A program made the translations under genes and the position numbers. Source: Dasypus novemcinctus (taxonomy: Eukaryota > Chordata > Mammalia > Cingulata > Dasypodidae). Taken from it: a stretch of DNA of 64,000 bases. Below the pieces are notes generated by a model. It was not told the DNA's origin, made no database searches, and worked only from the letters and a program-made list of their open reading frames with translations. The DNA lies in NCBI RefSeq assembly GCF_030445035.2, contig NC_080677.1, forward strand, positions 159,775,169 to 159,839,168, given 5' to 3'. Below are positions 23,846 to 35,830 of this stretch, piece by piece; the stretch's first letter is position 1, and each line of letters opens with the position of its first letter.

Positions 23846-24330
23846 TTGAAGATACATAGATCACAAAAAATGTTACATTAAGAAAATATAAGAGGTTCCC
23901 ATATACCCCACACACCACGCCCCCACTCTTCCCACATCAACAACTTCTTTCATCATTGTGGCACATTCATTGCACTTGGTGCACACATTTTGGAGCACTG
24001 CTGAACTGCTTGGATTATAGTTTACATTGTAGTTTATACTCTCCCCCAATATTTTCAATGGGTTATGGCAGGATATTTAATACCTAGCATCTGTCCCTGT
24101 AATATCATTTAGGACAACTCCAAGTCCCGAAAATGTCCCCACATCACATCTCTTCTTCCCTCAGCAACTACTGTGGCCACTTTCTCCACATCAATATTAC
24201 AGTTTCTTCCATTACTAGTCACAATAGTTCTATAGTAGAATACCAATAAGTCCACTCTAATTAATATTTTATTCCTCCATCCTGTGGACCCTGGAATGGT
24301 GATGTCCACTCCATCTCTTTTTAATAGTGC
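23846..24330 (-). mobile_element. L1 3' terminal fragment, minus strand
   Basis: The poly(T) on the plus strand near 23829-23847 is its poly(A) tail. Upstream (minus strand) the sequence runs through 'aactacaatgtaaactataa', 'gacttggagttgtcct' and 'actattgtgactagtaat', which also occur at 28080-28350 and 49055-49445. It is a 5'-truncated copy. Its tail directly touches the 5' start of the next L1. Confidence 0.7.
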
Positions 24331-25474
24331 ACTCGAAGACTTAGAATATGCAGGAGAAAATGTCTTATTAGGAAGCCACTCTTCTTATAGCCATGTAATT
24401 TGTTCCTGGTCCAGGTTCTGTAAAGATTAAGAGTTCAGAAGGAAATTCACAGAGATCAAGAAACACTTAGATTTAGAATAAAGAATTGCCCAACATTATG
24501 GTTGGAAGAAATCTTAGAGGCCATCAGCCCAGCTGATGTGCAGATCTCTCTACAGTGCCCTTGAAAAGTATTCAGTCCAGATTTGGTAGAGAGTTCTTTA
24601 TTTTGAGTTCAAATCTTCCCCTCTGTGACTTCTCATTTTGTTCTCACTCTGCCCTTAACACCTCGGCAGGTGGGTCAAATCCCTCTGCCAGGGAACAGGG
24701 CCGTCGCATTGAAAACATCATCTGGTCCCTCCATACAACTCCTCACCATCCTCCACAACTAAATTTTTTCAAAGAAAGATCTCAGATTCTTTCACTGAAA
24801 AGGAAAATATTAATATTACCTTGCACTTAACATAATTGCTGTGAGAACCACTGTAAGTAAAGGAAGGGTTATTAAAAATCACACATACAAATATAAACAC
24901 ACACATCCTTTTTAACCCCTCTGTCCCCTACCATTCTGTACTAGGAACCTATAGGAGTTTTTCCCCATGTTCCTTTTGCTTCCTGAGCAGGATTGAAAGA
25001 TAACTCAGATATTTGGGGCCAAAAAGTATAATCGAACACACTGAGCATTGCCCTTCTGCATGTGAGGCTTGGGTCCCATTGTCAAAGATTCAACCTCATC
25101 CTTCCCAACCCTTTGAAGCATCTAACCATGTAGCTGAGTTCGGAGGCCATTGTGGTTTTCTACATGGAGACGTCTCAGCTGTCTACCTTCCATAGATTGA
25201 CCAATCTTACTGCTTTTAGGGGAGAATCTATTCTGTGGAAAGAAATTATTGAGTTATCTACTTTGAATATTAAGATACCTTATCACTATAGATAAACATG
25301 TTTAAGAAACTATTAAAAAAAGAGTCCTGCTGTAGTGTTGGAGGGTACTGGACACAGGAACAACCACAGAGTAAAGTATTTCTTGGTAGTAGGATGAGGT
25401 TCCTTAGGCAGTCTTCAACTTGAAATATTTTTCAGGGGCAGTAAATAAACTGTGTGTACCTAAGCAGCATATGT
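24331..25474. other. Unassigned sequence with a possible old repeat near 24480
   Basis: 'gaaatcttagaggccatc' near 24508 resembles the start of an ancient mammalian interspersed repeat, but I cannot name it. No exon recognised. Confidence 0.3.
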
Positions 25475-25922
25475 GATGGTAAAGTTAATGTCAGCTTAGC
25501 TGGTTTCTATTTGTTTGGTCAAGCAAGCTGTGGTACAATTGTTGCTATGAGGGTATTTCGGGAATGGATCTGCATCTATTTTCAGCTGTTTGTATCTATG
25601 GGTGATTGCATCTACAATTAACAGAGCAGATTGCCTTAAGCAGGGAGGGCAGTCTCCTTATCCATTCAAGCTGAAAGTCTTAAAGCCAGAACTGAGGATT
25701 TCAGAAGCCGGAAGGAAGAATTTTTGTCTCTACTTCAGCCAGCCAACGGCTCCCAGGGAATTCATCTTCGCCTTCATTGGAGTTTCCAATTTGCAACCTG
25801 CACTACAGAATTTGGACTTGCCAATCTCCATGGTAGCATGAGGCAATTCTGATAATAAATTTATTAATATTGACATATATACATGTATTTCCTGGCAGTT
25901 CTGTTTCTTTGGAGAATCCTGG
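25475..25922 (+). mobile_element. MLT2-like ERVL LTR, plus strand
   Basis: It contains 'gtttggtcaagcaagctgtg', 'gaatttggacttgccaatct', 'taataaatttattaat' in the signal region and 'cagttctgtttctttggaga' at the end, the usual order of MLT2 LTRs. It is the same class as 4075-4392 but in opposite orientation. Confidence 0.65.
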
Positions 25923-26918
25923 CAGCGTGTAAGATGACTATCCAGTGTCCAGAATGGGCAGAACTTACACCCTGTAAAACAGTGTCCAAACAGAGCTGAT
26001 TCATCATGGACACATCTCTGCTTAGAGATCCTCTCTGTATTTCTTCCCAAAATGCTGCACTATGTAGAATACCTTCTTAAAGCTCAAGGCTATTTTTATT
26101 TCAGTATTTAGAAGAAGTGGCAAATAATTCAGAGATCTGCATTACAATATTTTAGAATTTTCACAGGATTGCTTAATCTAAGAATATTCTAGACTCTTCA
26201 ACATTATCTCCAGGGAAGTCATTATAAATTCAGAGATAAACATTATTCCTCAGATGAAACTGTAGGATTTTAAGGCATTTTTTTTTTTGGCCAGACTGTG
26301 TTGGGATTCTTTTTTTCCTTTTCCTCATCTTCTACTTCCTCTTTTTCTCCTCCTCCTCCTCCTTCTTCCTTAAAATAACTTTTAAAAGCAGGAAATGAAA
26401 TTCTACATCTATCCAATGTCCCAAAAATGGCAAATATTTGGTACAACACAGTTTTGATGGTTTTTCTTTTTTCTTTTTTTTTTTAAGTCTGGACTATTTC
26501 CCTTGTTAAAAACATTGTGAACCTGACTTTCACTTAGGAGTCCTTATAATTATGCCATTAAAAAAATCAATGGAGAAAACAGTTTGTGGAGGGAATTCTA
26601 TTTTGTGCATGATTTTTCTATAGGTCTATAACTTTCTGTAATAAAAATAAATAAAAAATCATAAGGACATAATGAGAGAGGCAACTTTATAAGCTTAATT
26701 TCACTATCCAGCTGCTAAGAAGCTTGATGCCATTTTAGTCACCCTAATTTGGCATGGCAGATTAGAAAAGAAAAGAAAAATGGAATATCACACTATAATG
26801 AGATTGAGAATATTATTATCAATTTTCTACAGCATGAAATCTTTCAAAAAGCCTAAAAGAATTCATCATGACCCTGTTCTAAGCACCATATGGTACATAT
26901 TTTCAAATACTAACATAC
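25923..26918. other. Unassigned AT-rich sequence with pyrimidine tracts and a likely L1 3' scrap
   Basis: A CT-rich tract with 'cctcctcctcctcc' lies near 26325-26375. 'gtgcatgatttttctatagg' through 'aataaaaataaataaaaaa' at about 26600-26660 resembles an old L1 3' end. No gene seen. Confidence 0.35.
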
Positions 26919-27239
26919 CTGCAGAAACCCCATAATGACTTGTTTTAGTTGGTGGCACTGAAGGCTCTTTGTTTTCCATTGCCAGGAATTTCAGTCTCCT
27001 AATGTGACCTTCAAGATGTGACCAGTCGCCACATTCATCTTGAAGAACAATAGCACACTTACATTTTGTTTCAGCCAAGGAAAATTCTCTGGAATGAATT
27101 CCTCTAAACCCTGTCCACATGGCCTCAAGTGGAAGGATCTGTTCATTTGACCAAGACAAGGAGCCCAGTTGGAAGTTTCTCAAATCTGTTTTACTGGCAG
27201 TACCACAGTTGGCTGCCTTGGTCTCCATTCTTCTTGGTG
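26919..27239 (-). other. Candidate exon, unidentified, minus strand
   Basis: On the minus strand a run of T ends in AG right before 27239, and 'ctgcag|gtatgtt' gives a good donor after 26919. Between them lies a fully open frame with an ATG at 27228-27226, giving 103 codons before the donor. The product has four Cys and a Trp-containing centre; I do not recognise it. The poly(T) acceptor could instead be the reverse of a plus-strand poly(A) tail. It may be a lineage-specific exon, an old pseudogene piece or chance. Confidence 0.25.
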
Positions 27240-27329
27240 CTAAAAAAAAAAAAAATCTGTAGTCTTGACACAGAACTCTCATCTTTATCCTGGTCACTTG
27301 CACAGAAGAAGAGAAAAATCCATAAAGCA

Positions 27330-28079
27330 TTTAAGAAAAATCACTTAAAGAATAGAAATACTTGGAAAAACCTGGTTATTTCTTGATGTAATACTTAGGA
27401 GTCCCTCTGAGAACCCTCAGAACAAATTGCTGAACGTTCACTCCAGTGCTATTTTCCAGTTTTGACCAACAAAGATGGCAAGATCATCATCGATGAGTAG
27501 ATTGGGTCTGTTTTTACCTATTCACAAAATAAATAAGCCTGTCTGCTTAGTAGAAAGCCCTCTCCTGTGCTCCCCAGTGAGTAGAAGGACTTGCCTGAGA
27601 GGCAACAGGGATCATTTCCTGCTTAAATGAAGTCTTGCACACACAGCCATTAGCTTGAGAATATCTCATGATTAACTGGCTACTGTATTTGGAAAAAGCA
27701 GTTTGGGCCTTGCATTTACTTGGGGTTTGACTAATCCCTTTTCTCCACATAGAGTTTTTCAACATTAAATGACACTGGAGAGTTAGAGATTTTAATCTGG
27801 TTTTGAAGCTAAAAAGACCTCTTCAGACATTCTTGAGCTTTCAGTGGATAGACCGAAAATTCAGCAATTTTATCCCCATTTCCCAACAGCCAAGAAAAAT
27901 GTCTCACAGGGTATATCGTCTTATCAATAAAACTCTTAGGTATTAACTACCTCTACAGATAAATACATATACAAGTAATAGTATAGAAGTAATATAATTG
28001 ATCAACAAATGATACTGATCATTTGGAAACTAAAAATGTAGTTAGAATAAGAGATAAAGTTTCAATATGCATCCTGCCA
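27330..28079. other. Unassigned sequence
   Basis: No repeat or gene was recognised. Short open frames only. Confidence 0.35.
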
Positions 28080-28350
28080 TAACTCACTGAATGTACTGGG
28101 GGAGATTGTAAACTACAATGTAAACTATAATCCATGCGGTGCAGCAGTGCTCCAAAATGTATTCACCAAATGCAATGAATGTGCCACGATGATGAAAGAG
28201 GTTGTTGATGTGGGGGGAGTGGGGGGAGTGGGGTATGGGGTATGTGGGAACCTCTTGTATTTTTTAATGTACCATTTTTTGTGATATACATATCTTCAAA
28301 AAAATACAATGAAAAAAATGCATATAAAAATTTAAAAAAAATAAAAAGAT
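28080..28350 (+). mobile_element. L1 3' terminal fragment, plus strand
   Basis: 'gattgtaaactacaatgtaa', 'caatgaatgtgccacgatga', a G-rich run of 'ggggggagtgggg' type and the end 'tatacatatcttcaaaaaaa' match the reverse complement of 23846-24330. It is 5'-truncated. Confidence 0.7.
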
Positions 28351-28689
28351 TCAATATGCAATGAAGCCTAAATATTTATTTGAGAATGTTTCACCAAACC
28401 TCAAATGGAATTGTCACAGACGGTTAGGGATCAACAGCACTTCACAGGCATGTACGGAGCTCATATCCATCCACCATCTCACTAGCAAGAGGTCATTTGG
28501 CCTTGGCTGAAACAACTTCAGAGAAATACCCTTGAGGCAGCCCATTCCTTACTTTGAATAGCACAGGGCGTCCATTCATTGAACTGAGTTCTATCTGTAA
28601 TTTCCACCCAACGTTCCAAGTAATGCCCAACCATTCAACCATTGTGTGGCTCCTCGCTCCCAGGTGATACATTCCCAATCAGTTCTTGC

Positions 28690-28800
28690 TTTTGTTTGTT
28701 CATTCATTCAACATTAATTGAGTATTTATAATGTACTAGGAATTAGAGGCATAAAATAAATAAGGCATATTTCCTGCCTTCACGGAGTTTACAGACTATG
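28690..28800 (-). repeat. L2 3' end relic, minus strand
   Basis: 'gttcattcattcaacatta', 'gagtatttataatgtacta' and 'ttcctgccttcacggagttt' follow the antisense order of an L2 3' end. Confidence 0.55.
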
Positions 28801-29658
28801 GACATAGACACGTAATCATGCATAAAATACAGGATTCCCATATACCACCCCATAACCAATACCTTGTATGGGTGTGGAACATTGCTTACAACTGATGATA
28901 TTAAAGAGCATATTTTTATAATTGTGCTATTAATTAAAGCCCACGGTTTAACTTAGGGGTCACTGTTTGTGTTGTATAGTTCCATGAATTTAAAAAAATT
29001 TATTATGTTACCATATGTACAATCTAACCTTGCCCCTTTTAATCACATTCAAATGAATGTTTCAGTGCTATTAAATTGTATTCACAATGTTGTGCTACCA
29101 TCACCACCATCCATTACCAAAATATTTCCATCATTCCAAATAGGAACCCTGTACATTTTAAGCCTTAACTTCCTCTTCCCTATCCTCACCCTGCCTCCTG
29201 GTAACCTGTATTCTACATTCTGACTCTCTGAGTTTGCTTATTCTAAAATTGTTTCAAATCAGTGAGATCACACAATATCTGTCCTTTTGTGTCTAGCTTA
29301 TTTCACTTAAACTGAACCTGATGTCTTCACGTTTCCTCCATGTTGTCATATGTATCAAGACTTCATTCCTTCTTATGGCTGAATAATATTCCATTGTATG
29401 TATATGCCACATTTTATTTATCCATTCACTGGTTGATGGATGCTCAGCAATTGTGAATAATGTTGCTATGAACATTAGTGTGCAAATATCTGTTGAGTTC
29501 CTGCTTTCAATTCTTTTGGGTATTGAAAAGATTGCACTGGGATTGCCATGTCATATGGTAGTCCTGTACTTACCTTTCAGAGGAACTGTGAAATTGTCTT
29601 CCACAGTGGCTGCACCATTTTACATTGCCACCAGCAATGAATGAGTGTTCCTATTTCT

Positions 29659-30105
29659 TTTTGTTTGTTTGTTTTAGAAACTGGGATTCCTTTTTTCTTT
29701 TCTTTTTTTTTAAAGATTTATTTATTTATTTATCTCCCCTTCCCCCCCACCCCAGTTGTCTGTTCTATCTGCTGTGTCTTCTTCTTTGTCCACTTCTGTT
29801 GTCAGCAGCCCAGGAATCTGTGTTTCTTTTTGTTGTGTCATCTTGTGTCAGCTCTCCTCGTGTGCGACACCATTCCTGGGCAGGTTGCACTTTCTTTCGT
29901 GCTGGGCAGCTCTCCTTACAGGGCACACTCCTTGTGCGTGGGGCTCCCCTATGCGGGGGACACCCCTGCGTGACATGGCACTCCTTGCGCGCATCAGCAC
30001 TGCGCATGGGCCAGCTCCACACGGGTCAAGGAGGCCCGGGGTTTGAACCGCAGACCTCCCATGTGGTAGACGGATGCCCTAACCCCTGGGCCAAGTCCAC
30101 TTCCC
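29659..30105 (-). mobile_element. DAS-type SINE, copy 4, nested in L1
   Basis: The full DAS body is read on the minus strand, with the tRNA head ending near 30100. A perfect 16-bp target-site duplication 'gagtgttcctatttct' flanks it (29643-29658 and 30106-30121). After the usual tail it carries about 30 extra bases and a second A-rich run, unlike the other copies. Confidence 0.9.
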
Positions 30106-30956
30106 GAGTGTTCCTATTTCTCCGCATCTTCTCCAACACTTCTAATTTTCCATTTTGTTGTTGTTGTTTTTAATATCAGCCGTTCTAATGAGTGTGAAAT
30201 GGTATCTCATAGTGGTTTTGATTTGCATTTCCCTGATGGCAAATGATGTTGAGCATCTTTTCATGTGCTTCCTGAACATTTGTATATCTACTTTGTAGCA
30301 ATGTATGTTCAAGTTTTACTCATTTTTTGTTTGGACTGTTTGTCTTTGTGGTTGTTAAGTTGAATTTTATATATTCTTGATGTTAATCCTTTATCGGATA
30401 TGTGGTTTCCAAATATTTTCTCCCACTGTGTAGGTTGTCATCTTACTTTCATGATTAAGTCCTTTGAGGAACAAATTTTTTTTTTATTTTGATGAAGTCC
30501 CATGTATCTATCTTTTCTTTTGTTGCTTGTGCTTTGGATGTAAAGTCTAAGAAACTATTACCTAACACAAGGTCCTGAAGAATCTTCCCTTTGTTTTCTT
30601 CTGGGAGTTTGATAGTTCTAGTTCTTATATTAAAGTCTGATACACTGAGTTGATTTTTTACATATGATATGAGGTAACAGTCCTCTTTTTTTCTTTTTTC
30701 TTTTTGTAAATGGAGATCCACTTTTCCCAGCACTATTTGTTGAAAAGACTATTTTTATTTTTCCCCATTGAGTGGTCTTTGCCACATTGTCAAAAATCAC
30801 TTGGCCATAAATGTGAGGGATGGTTTCTGAGCTCTCAATTCTGTTTGATTGGCCTATATATCTGTCCTAGTGCCAGTACCATGCTGTTTTTATTACTATG
30901 GTTTTGTAATAAATTTTAAGATTGGGAAATGTTAGTTCTCCAACTTCTTTCTTCTT

Positions 30957-31329
30957 CTTTATTTTTTTTAAAGATTTTTATTTATTTATTTAATTCCCCC
31001 CCTCCCCTGGTTGTCTGTTCTCTGTGTCCATTTGCTGCGTCTTGTTTTTTTGTCCTCTTCTGTTGTCATCAGCGGCACGGGAAGTGTGGGCGGCACCATT
31101 CCTGGGCAGGCTGCACTTTCTTTTGCGCTGGGCGGCTCTCCTTACGGGGCGCACTCCTTGCGCGCGGGGCTCCCCTATGCGGGGGACACCCCTGCGTGGC
31201 AGGGCACTCCTTGCGCGCATCAGCACTGAGCATGGGCCAGCTCCACATGGGTCAAGGAGGCCCAGGTTTGAACCGCGGACCTCCCATGTGGTAGACAGAC
31301 GCCCTAACCACTGGGCCAAGTCCGTTTCC
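30957..31329 (-). mobile_element. DAS-type SINE, copy 5, nested in L1
   Basis: DAS body on the minus strand with head 'tggcccagtggttagggc'. An 11-bp target-site duplication 'tctttcttctt' flanks it (30946-30956 and 31330-31340). It is shorter than the other copies: compared with them, a piece between the 'acacggagagc' region and the tail is missing. Confidence 0.85.
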
Positions 31330-34300
31330 TCTTTCTTCTTTTTCAAGATAGCTTTAGCTATTCAGGGTCCCTTACTCTTTCATACAAATTTGATGATTGG
31401 CTTTTCCATTTCTGCAAAGAAGATTATTGGAAATTGATTGGGATTGTATTGAATCTATAAATTGCTTTGGGTAGTATTGACATTTTAATGATATTCAGTC
31501 TTCCAATCCATGAACATGGAATATCCTTCTATTTATTTAGGTCTTTAATATCTTTAAGCAATTTCTTTCAGCAATGTTTTGTAGTTTTCTGTGTATAAGT
31601 CCTTTACATCCTTGGTAAGATTTATTCCTAGGTATTTGATTCTTTTAGTGGTTATTAGGAATGGAATTTTTTTTTCTTGATTTGCTCTTCTGATTGTTCA
31701 TTGCTTGTGTATTTTTGGGTGTTGATTTTGTACTGTTCCACTTAGCTGAATTCATTTATTGGCTCTAGGAGCTTTGTTGTAGATTTTTCAGGAATTTTGT
31801 ACATAGGCTCATGTCATTTGCAAATAGGGTAAGTTTGCTTTTTCCCTTCCAGTTTGGATGCCTTTCATTTCTTTCTATTCCCTAATTGCTCTGGTAAGAA
31901 CTTCCAGTACAATGTTGAAGAACAGTGGTGGCAGTGGGCATACTTGACTTGTTCCTGATCTTAGTAGGAAAGCAGTCAGCCTTTCACCATTAAGTAGGAC
32001 TTTAGCTCTAAGCTTTTCATATATGCACTTCATCATGTTGAGGAAGTTTCCTTCTATTCCTAGGGTTCTAAGTGTTTTTAGAAAGAAAGGGTGCTGGATT
32101 TTCTCAAATGACTTTTCTATATTGATTAAAATGATCCTGTGGTTCCCCCCCCCCCCCATTCTGTTAATGTGGTGTGTTACACTAACTGATTTTCTTATGT
32201 TGAACCAACCTTGCATATGAGGGATTAATCCCACTTGATCATGGTGTATCGTTTTTTTATATGCTATTGGATTTGATTTGCTAGCATTTTCTTGAGGATT
32301 TTTGCAACTATATTCATGAAAGAACTTGGTCTGTCATTTTCTTTCCTTGTAGTATATTTATACAGCTTTGGTATTAGAGTGATGTTGACTTGTTGAGTGA
32401 GTTAGGGAGTGTTCTTTCCTCTTGAATTTTTTAGAAGAGTTTGAGCAAAATTGGAGTTAAGTCTTCTGGGAATGTTTGGTAGAATTTCCCTGTGAAATAA
32501 TCTGGTCATGGGCTTTTCTTTATTGGGAGGATTTGATTAATGATTCAATCGCTTTACTAGAAATTTGTTTGTTGAGATCTTCTATTTCTTCTTCAGTCAA
32601 TATAGGTATTAATAGTTTGGGTGTTTCTAAGGAATTTGTCCATTTCATCTAGGTTATCTAATTTATTGGCATACAGTTGTTCATGGTATCCACTTATAGT
32701 ACTTTTTATTCCAGCTGGGTTGGTAGTAATGTCCCTGTTAGCATTTCTGATTTTTGTTATTTATATCTTCTCTCTTTTTTTTTTTTTTGTCAGTCTAGGT
32801 AAAGGTTTGTCAATTTTATTCATCTTTTCAAAGAACCAACTTTTTATTTTCTCTATTGTTTTGTTTTCTGTTTCATTTATCTCCACTCTAATCTTTGTTA
32901 TTTCCTTTATTCTGCTCACTTTGAGTTTAGTTTGCTCCTTTTTGTCTAGTTCTTCTTGTTTTGAGGTTTGGTCTCTGATTTGAAGCCTTTTTTTTTTTAA
33001 TGTAAACATTAAGACCTATAAATTTCCCTCTCATCCCTGCCTTCACTGCATCCCATAAGTTTTGAAATGTTGTGTTTTCATTTTCATTCACCTCATCACA
33101 TTTCTGATTTCTCTTTAACCCATTGACTGTCTAGGAGTATGTTGTTTAATTTCCACATATTTGTGAATTTCTCCCCTTGCCTCATTATTGATTTCTAGCT
33201 TTATTACATTGTGTTCAGAGAATATACATTACATAATTTCAAAAGTTTTGAACTTATTGAGATTTGATTTGTGAGACAGCATATGGTCTATCCTGGAGAA
33301 TGATCTATGTGCACTCAAGTAAATGTGTATTCTTTTTGTTGAGTAAAGTGCTCTACATATGTCTGTTAGGTCTAATTGGTTTATAGTGTCATTCAAGTCC
33401 TGTAGTCCCCTACTGATTTTCTGACTATGTGTTTTTTTCATTATTGAAAGTGGTTTGTAAATTCTCTTACAATTAATGTAGATCTGTCAATTTCTGCCTT
33501 CAAATCTGTCAGTATTTGCTTCATATACAGGGGCTCTGTTGTTAGGTGCATATATATTTATAATTATTACCTCTTCCTGTTTAAATGTCCCTTCTATCAG
33601 TATGCAATGACCATGTTTGCCCTGCATAAATGTTTTTGACTTGAAGTCCATTTTACCTAAAATGAATATATCCTCCCCAGTTCTCTTTTGGTCACTACTT
33701 GCATGGTGTAATTTTTTTCCAACCTTTTCACCCTCAACCTACTTGTATTTTTTCACTTTAAGGTGAATCTCTTTCAGACAGCATATAGTTGGGTCATCTT
33801 TTTTATCCATTCTGCCAATCTCTGCTTTTTGCCTGGAAAGCTTGATCCATTTACATTTAAAGTCACTACTGATAATACAGGACATTCTTCTGCCATTTTG
33901 TTCTTTAACCTTTGTAAATCTCATACTTTTTTTGTCCTTCTCTCCTGTTAGGGCCTCCTTTTATATTTATTTGCTTTCTTGTGTTGTCCCATATTGAGTG
34001 CCTTCTCATTTCTATCTGGATATATTTTTTATCTGTTTTCCTTGTGGTTACCATGGGGTTAAAAACTAATATCCTAAAAATATAACAATCGTATTTGGTT
34101 TGATATCAACTTAACTTCAATAGCGTGCATGCATACTTTTCCTATCCCCTGTCTTCCTACCATTTTTTACTTGTTACCATTTACATCTTTGTACATTTTA
34201 TGTCTAAAAACCTAGATTTATCATTACCTTTTATGCATTTGCATTTTAGCACCTGTAGGAAGTAAGAAGTGGAGTTACATATCAAAGAACATAATACAAT

Positions 34301-34399
34301 AATACTGGCATTTGTAATTACCCAAATGTTTTACCTTTACTGCAGATCTTTATTTATTTGTGCTGCTTTGAACCATTGTCTATTGTTCTTTCCTTTCAG

Positions 34400-35830
34400 T
34401 CCCTGTAGCACTGCTTATAGAGCAGGTCTAGTAGTGATGATCTCCCTCAGTTTGTATTTATCAGAAGGTGTCTTAATCTGTCCCACATTTTTTAAAGAGT
34501 CTCACCAAATATAAAATTCTTGGCTGTCAGTTGTTTTCCTTCAGCACTGTAAGTATTTCAACCCACTCTTCTTGCCTCCGTGGTTTCTGATGAGAAATCA
34601 GGACTCACTTTAATTGAGACTACCTTTTATGTAACATGTTGCTTTTCCCTTGCAGCTTTCAGAACTCTATCAGGTGCTTTGCATTTGACAGTGTAATCAA
34701 TATATGATAAGATATATTTTTCTTCATGTTCATCCTGTTTGGTGTTCTCTGAGCTTTTTGGATGTACATATTCACCTCTTTTGCTAAGTTTGGAAAGTTT
34801 TCTGTCATTATTTCTTTGACTATTCTCTCTGCCCCTTGCTCTCTTTCTTCTCCTTTTGGGACTTCCATAACATGTGTATTAGTGTGCTTAATGGTGTCTC
34901 TAGCTATCTTAGGTTATTTTGGCTTTTACAATTTCTTTTTCCTCCTCAATCTGACTTATTTCAAGTGTCTTGTCTTCAAGTTTAATGTTTCTTTCTTTTG
35001 CCAGCTCTAGTCTGCTCTTGAAACCCTCCTGGGCATTTTTTATTTTGGTTATTGTGACCTTCAAGTCCAGTAGCACTGTTTGCTTCCTTTATTTAGGAAC
35101 TATATGTTTCTTTATTTAGACTCTCATATTGCTCATTCATTGGTTTCCTGATATCTTTTTTTTTTCTCTCCCCTTCCTCCACCCCCCCCCCCCCGCCCCA
35201 GTTATCTGTTCTCTGTGTCTATCTGTTGCATGTTCTTCTTTGTCTGCTTCTGTTGTTAGCAGCACGGGAATCTGTGTTTCTTTTTGTTGTGTCATCTTGT
35301 TGTGTCAGCTCTCCATGTGTGCGGCACCATTCCTGGGCAGGCTGCACTTTCTTTCGTGCTGGGCTGCTCTCCTTATGGGGTGCACTCCTTGCACATCAAG
35401 CTCCCTACACAGGGACACCCCTGCGTGGCAGGGCACTCCTTGCCCACATCAGCACTGAGCATGGGCCAGCTCCACATGGGTCAAGGAGGCCCAGGGTCTG
35501 AACCACGCACCTCCCATGTGGTAGACAGATGCCCTAGCCACTGGGCCAAGTCCGCTTCCCAGTTTCCTGATATCCTTTAGCTCTTTCTCTGTACTTTCCT
35601 TCATTTTCTTGAATACTTTCAAGATCATTTTTTAAAGGCTTTGTTCAGTACGTTCACATTCTCATTTTTTTCATTGTTTTTTTTCCTGCATTTTTATCTT
35701 CTTTCTTTGGATGGGCCATTATTTCCCATTTCTTTGTCACATATTCTTGTTGTACACTGTACATTATAAATTTTAAAATGTTAACTCTGGCATTTACTCC
35801 CTGGGATATCTGCTTCTTTCTTTTGTAACT
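34400..35830 (-). pseudogene. L1 ORF1 remnant, in the near full-length L1
   Basis: A 69-codon open part at 34659-34868 contains 'ENFPNLAKEV' and 'IQKAQRTPNR', conserved in the RNA-binding half of L1 ORF1. The upstream coiled-coil part is split by a SINE at 35156-35561. The rest is broken by stops and frameshifts. Confidence 0.7.
35156..35561 (-). mobile_element. DAS-type SINE, copy 6, nested in L1 ORF1
   Basis: DAS body on the minus strand with a perfect 13-bp target-site duplication 'gtttcctgatatc' (35143-35155 and 35562-35574). A C-rich run of about 12 bases lies near 35182-35194, the antisense of the G-rich pre-tail. Confidence 0.9.

Larger units (their letters stand above)
29293..33950 (-). 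pseudogene. L1 ORF2 remnant (endonuclease and reverse transcriptase)
   Basis: ORF2 encodes the endonuclease that nicks the target and the reverse transcriptase that copies RNA there. Recognisable pieces in coding order: N-terminal endonuclease 'DDPTICCLKEIHL' (33739-33924); further endonuclease 'SRIDHMLSHKSNLNKF' (33229-33441); linker 'SWFFEKMNKIDKPLPRL' (32761-33009); reverse transcriptase '[15 protein letters not shown]' (31875-32234); C-terminal part (30455-30733); and end 'NKMWHIHTMEYYSAI' (29293-29475). Minus its two SINEs it spans about 3.8 kb, the full family length. Many stops, frame changes and two SINE insertions make it non-functional. Confidence 0.8.

Noticed and set aside
27420..27500. 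Plus-strand 'aacaaagatggcaagatcatc' as an EF-hand coding relic
   Set aside because: Only about ten codons resemble a calcium-binding loop; too short to support.
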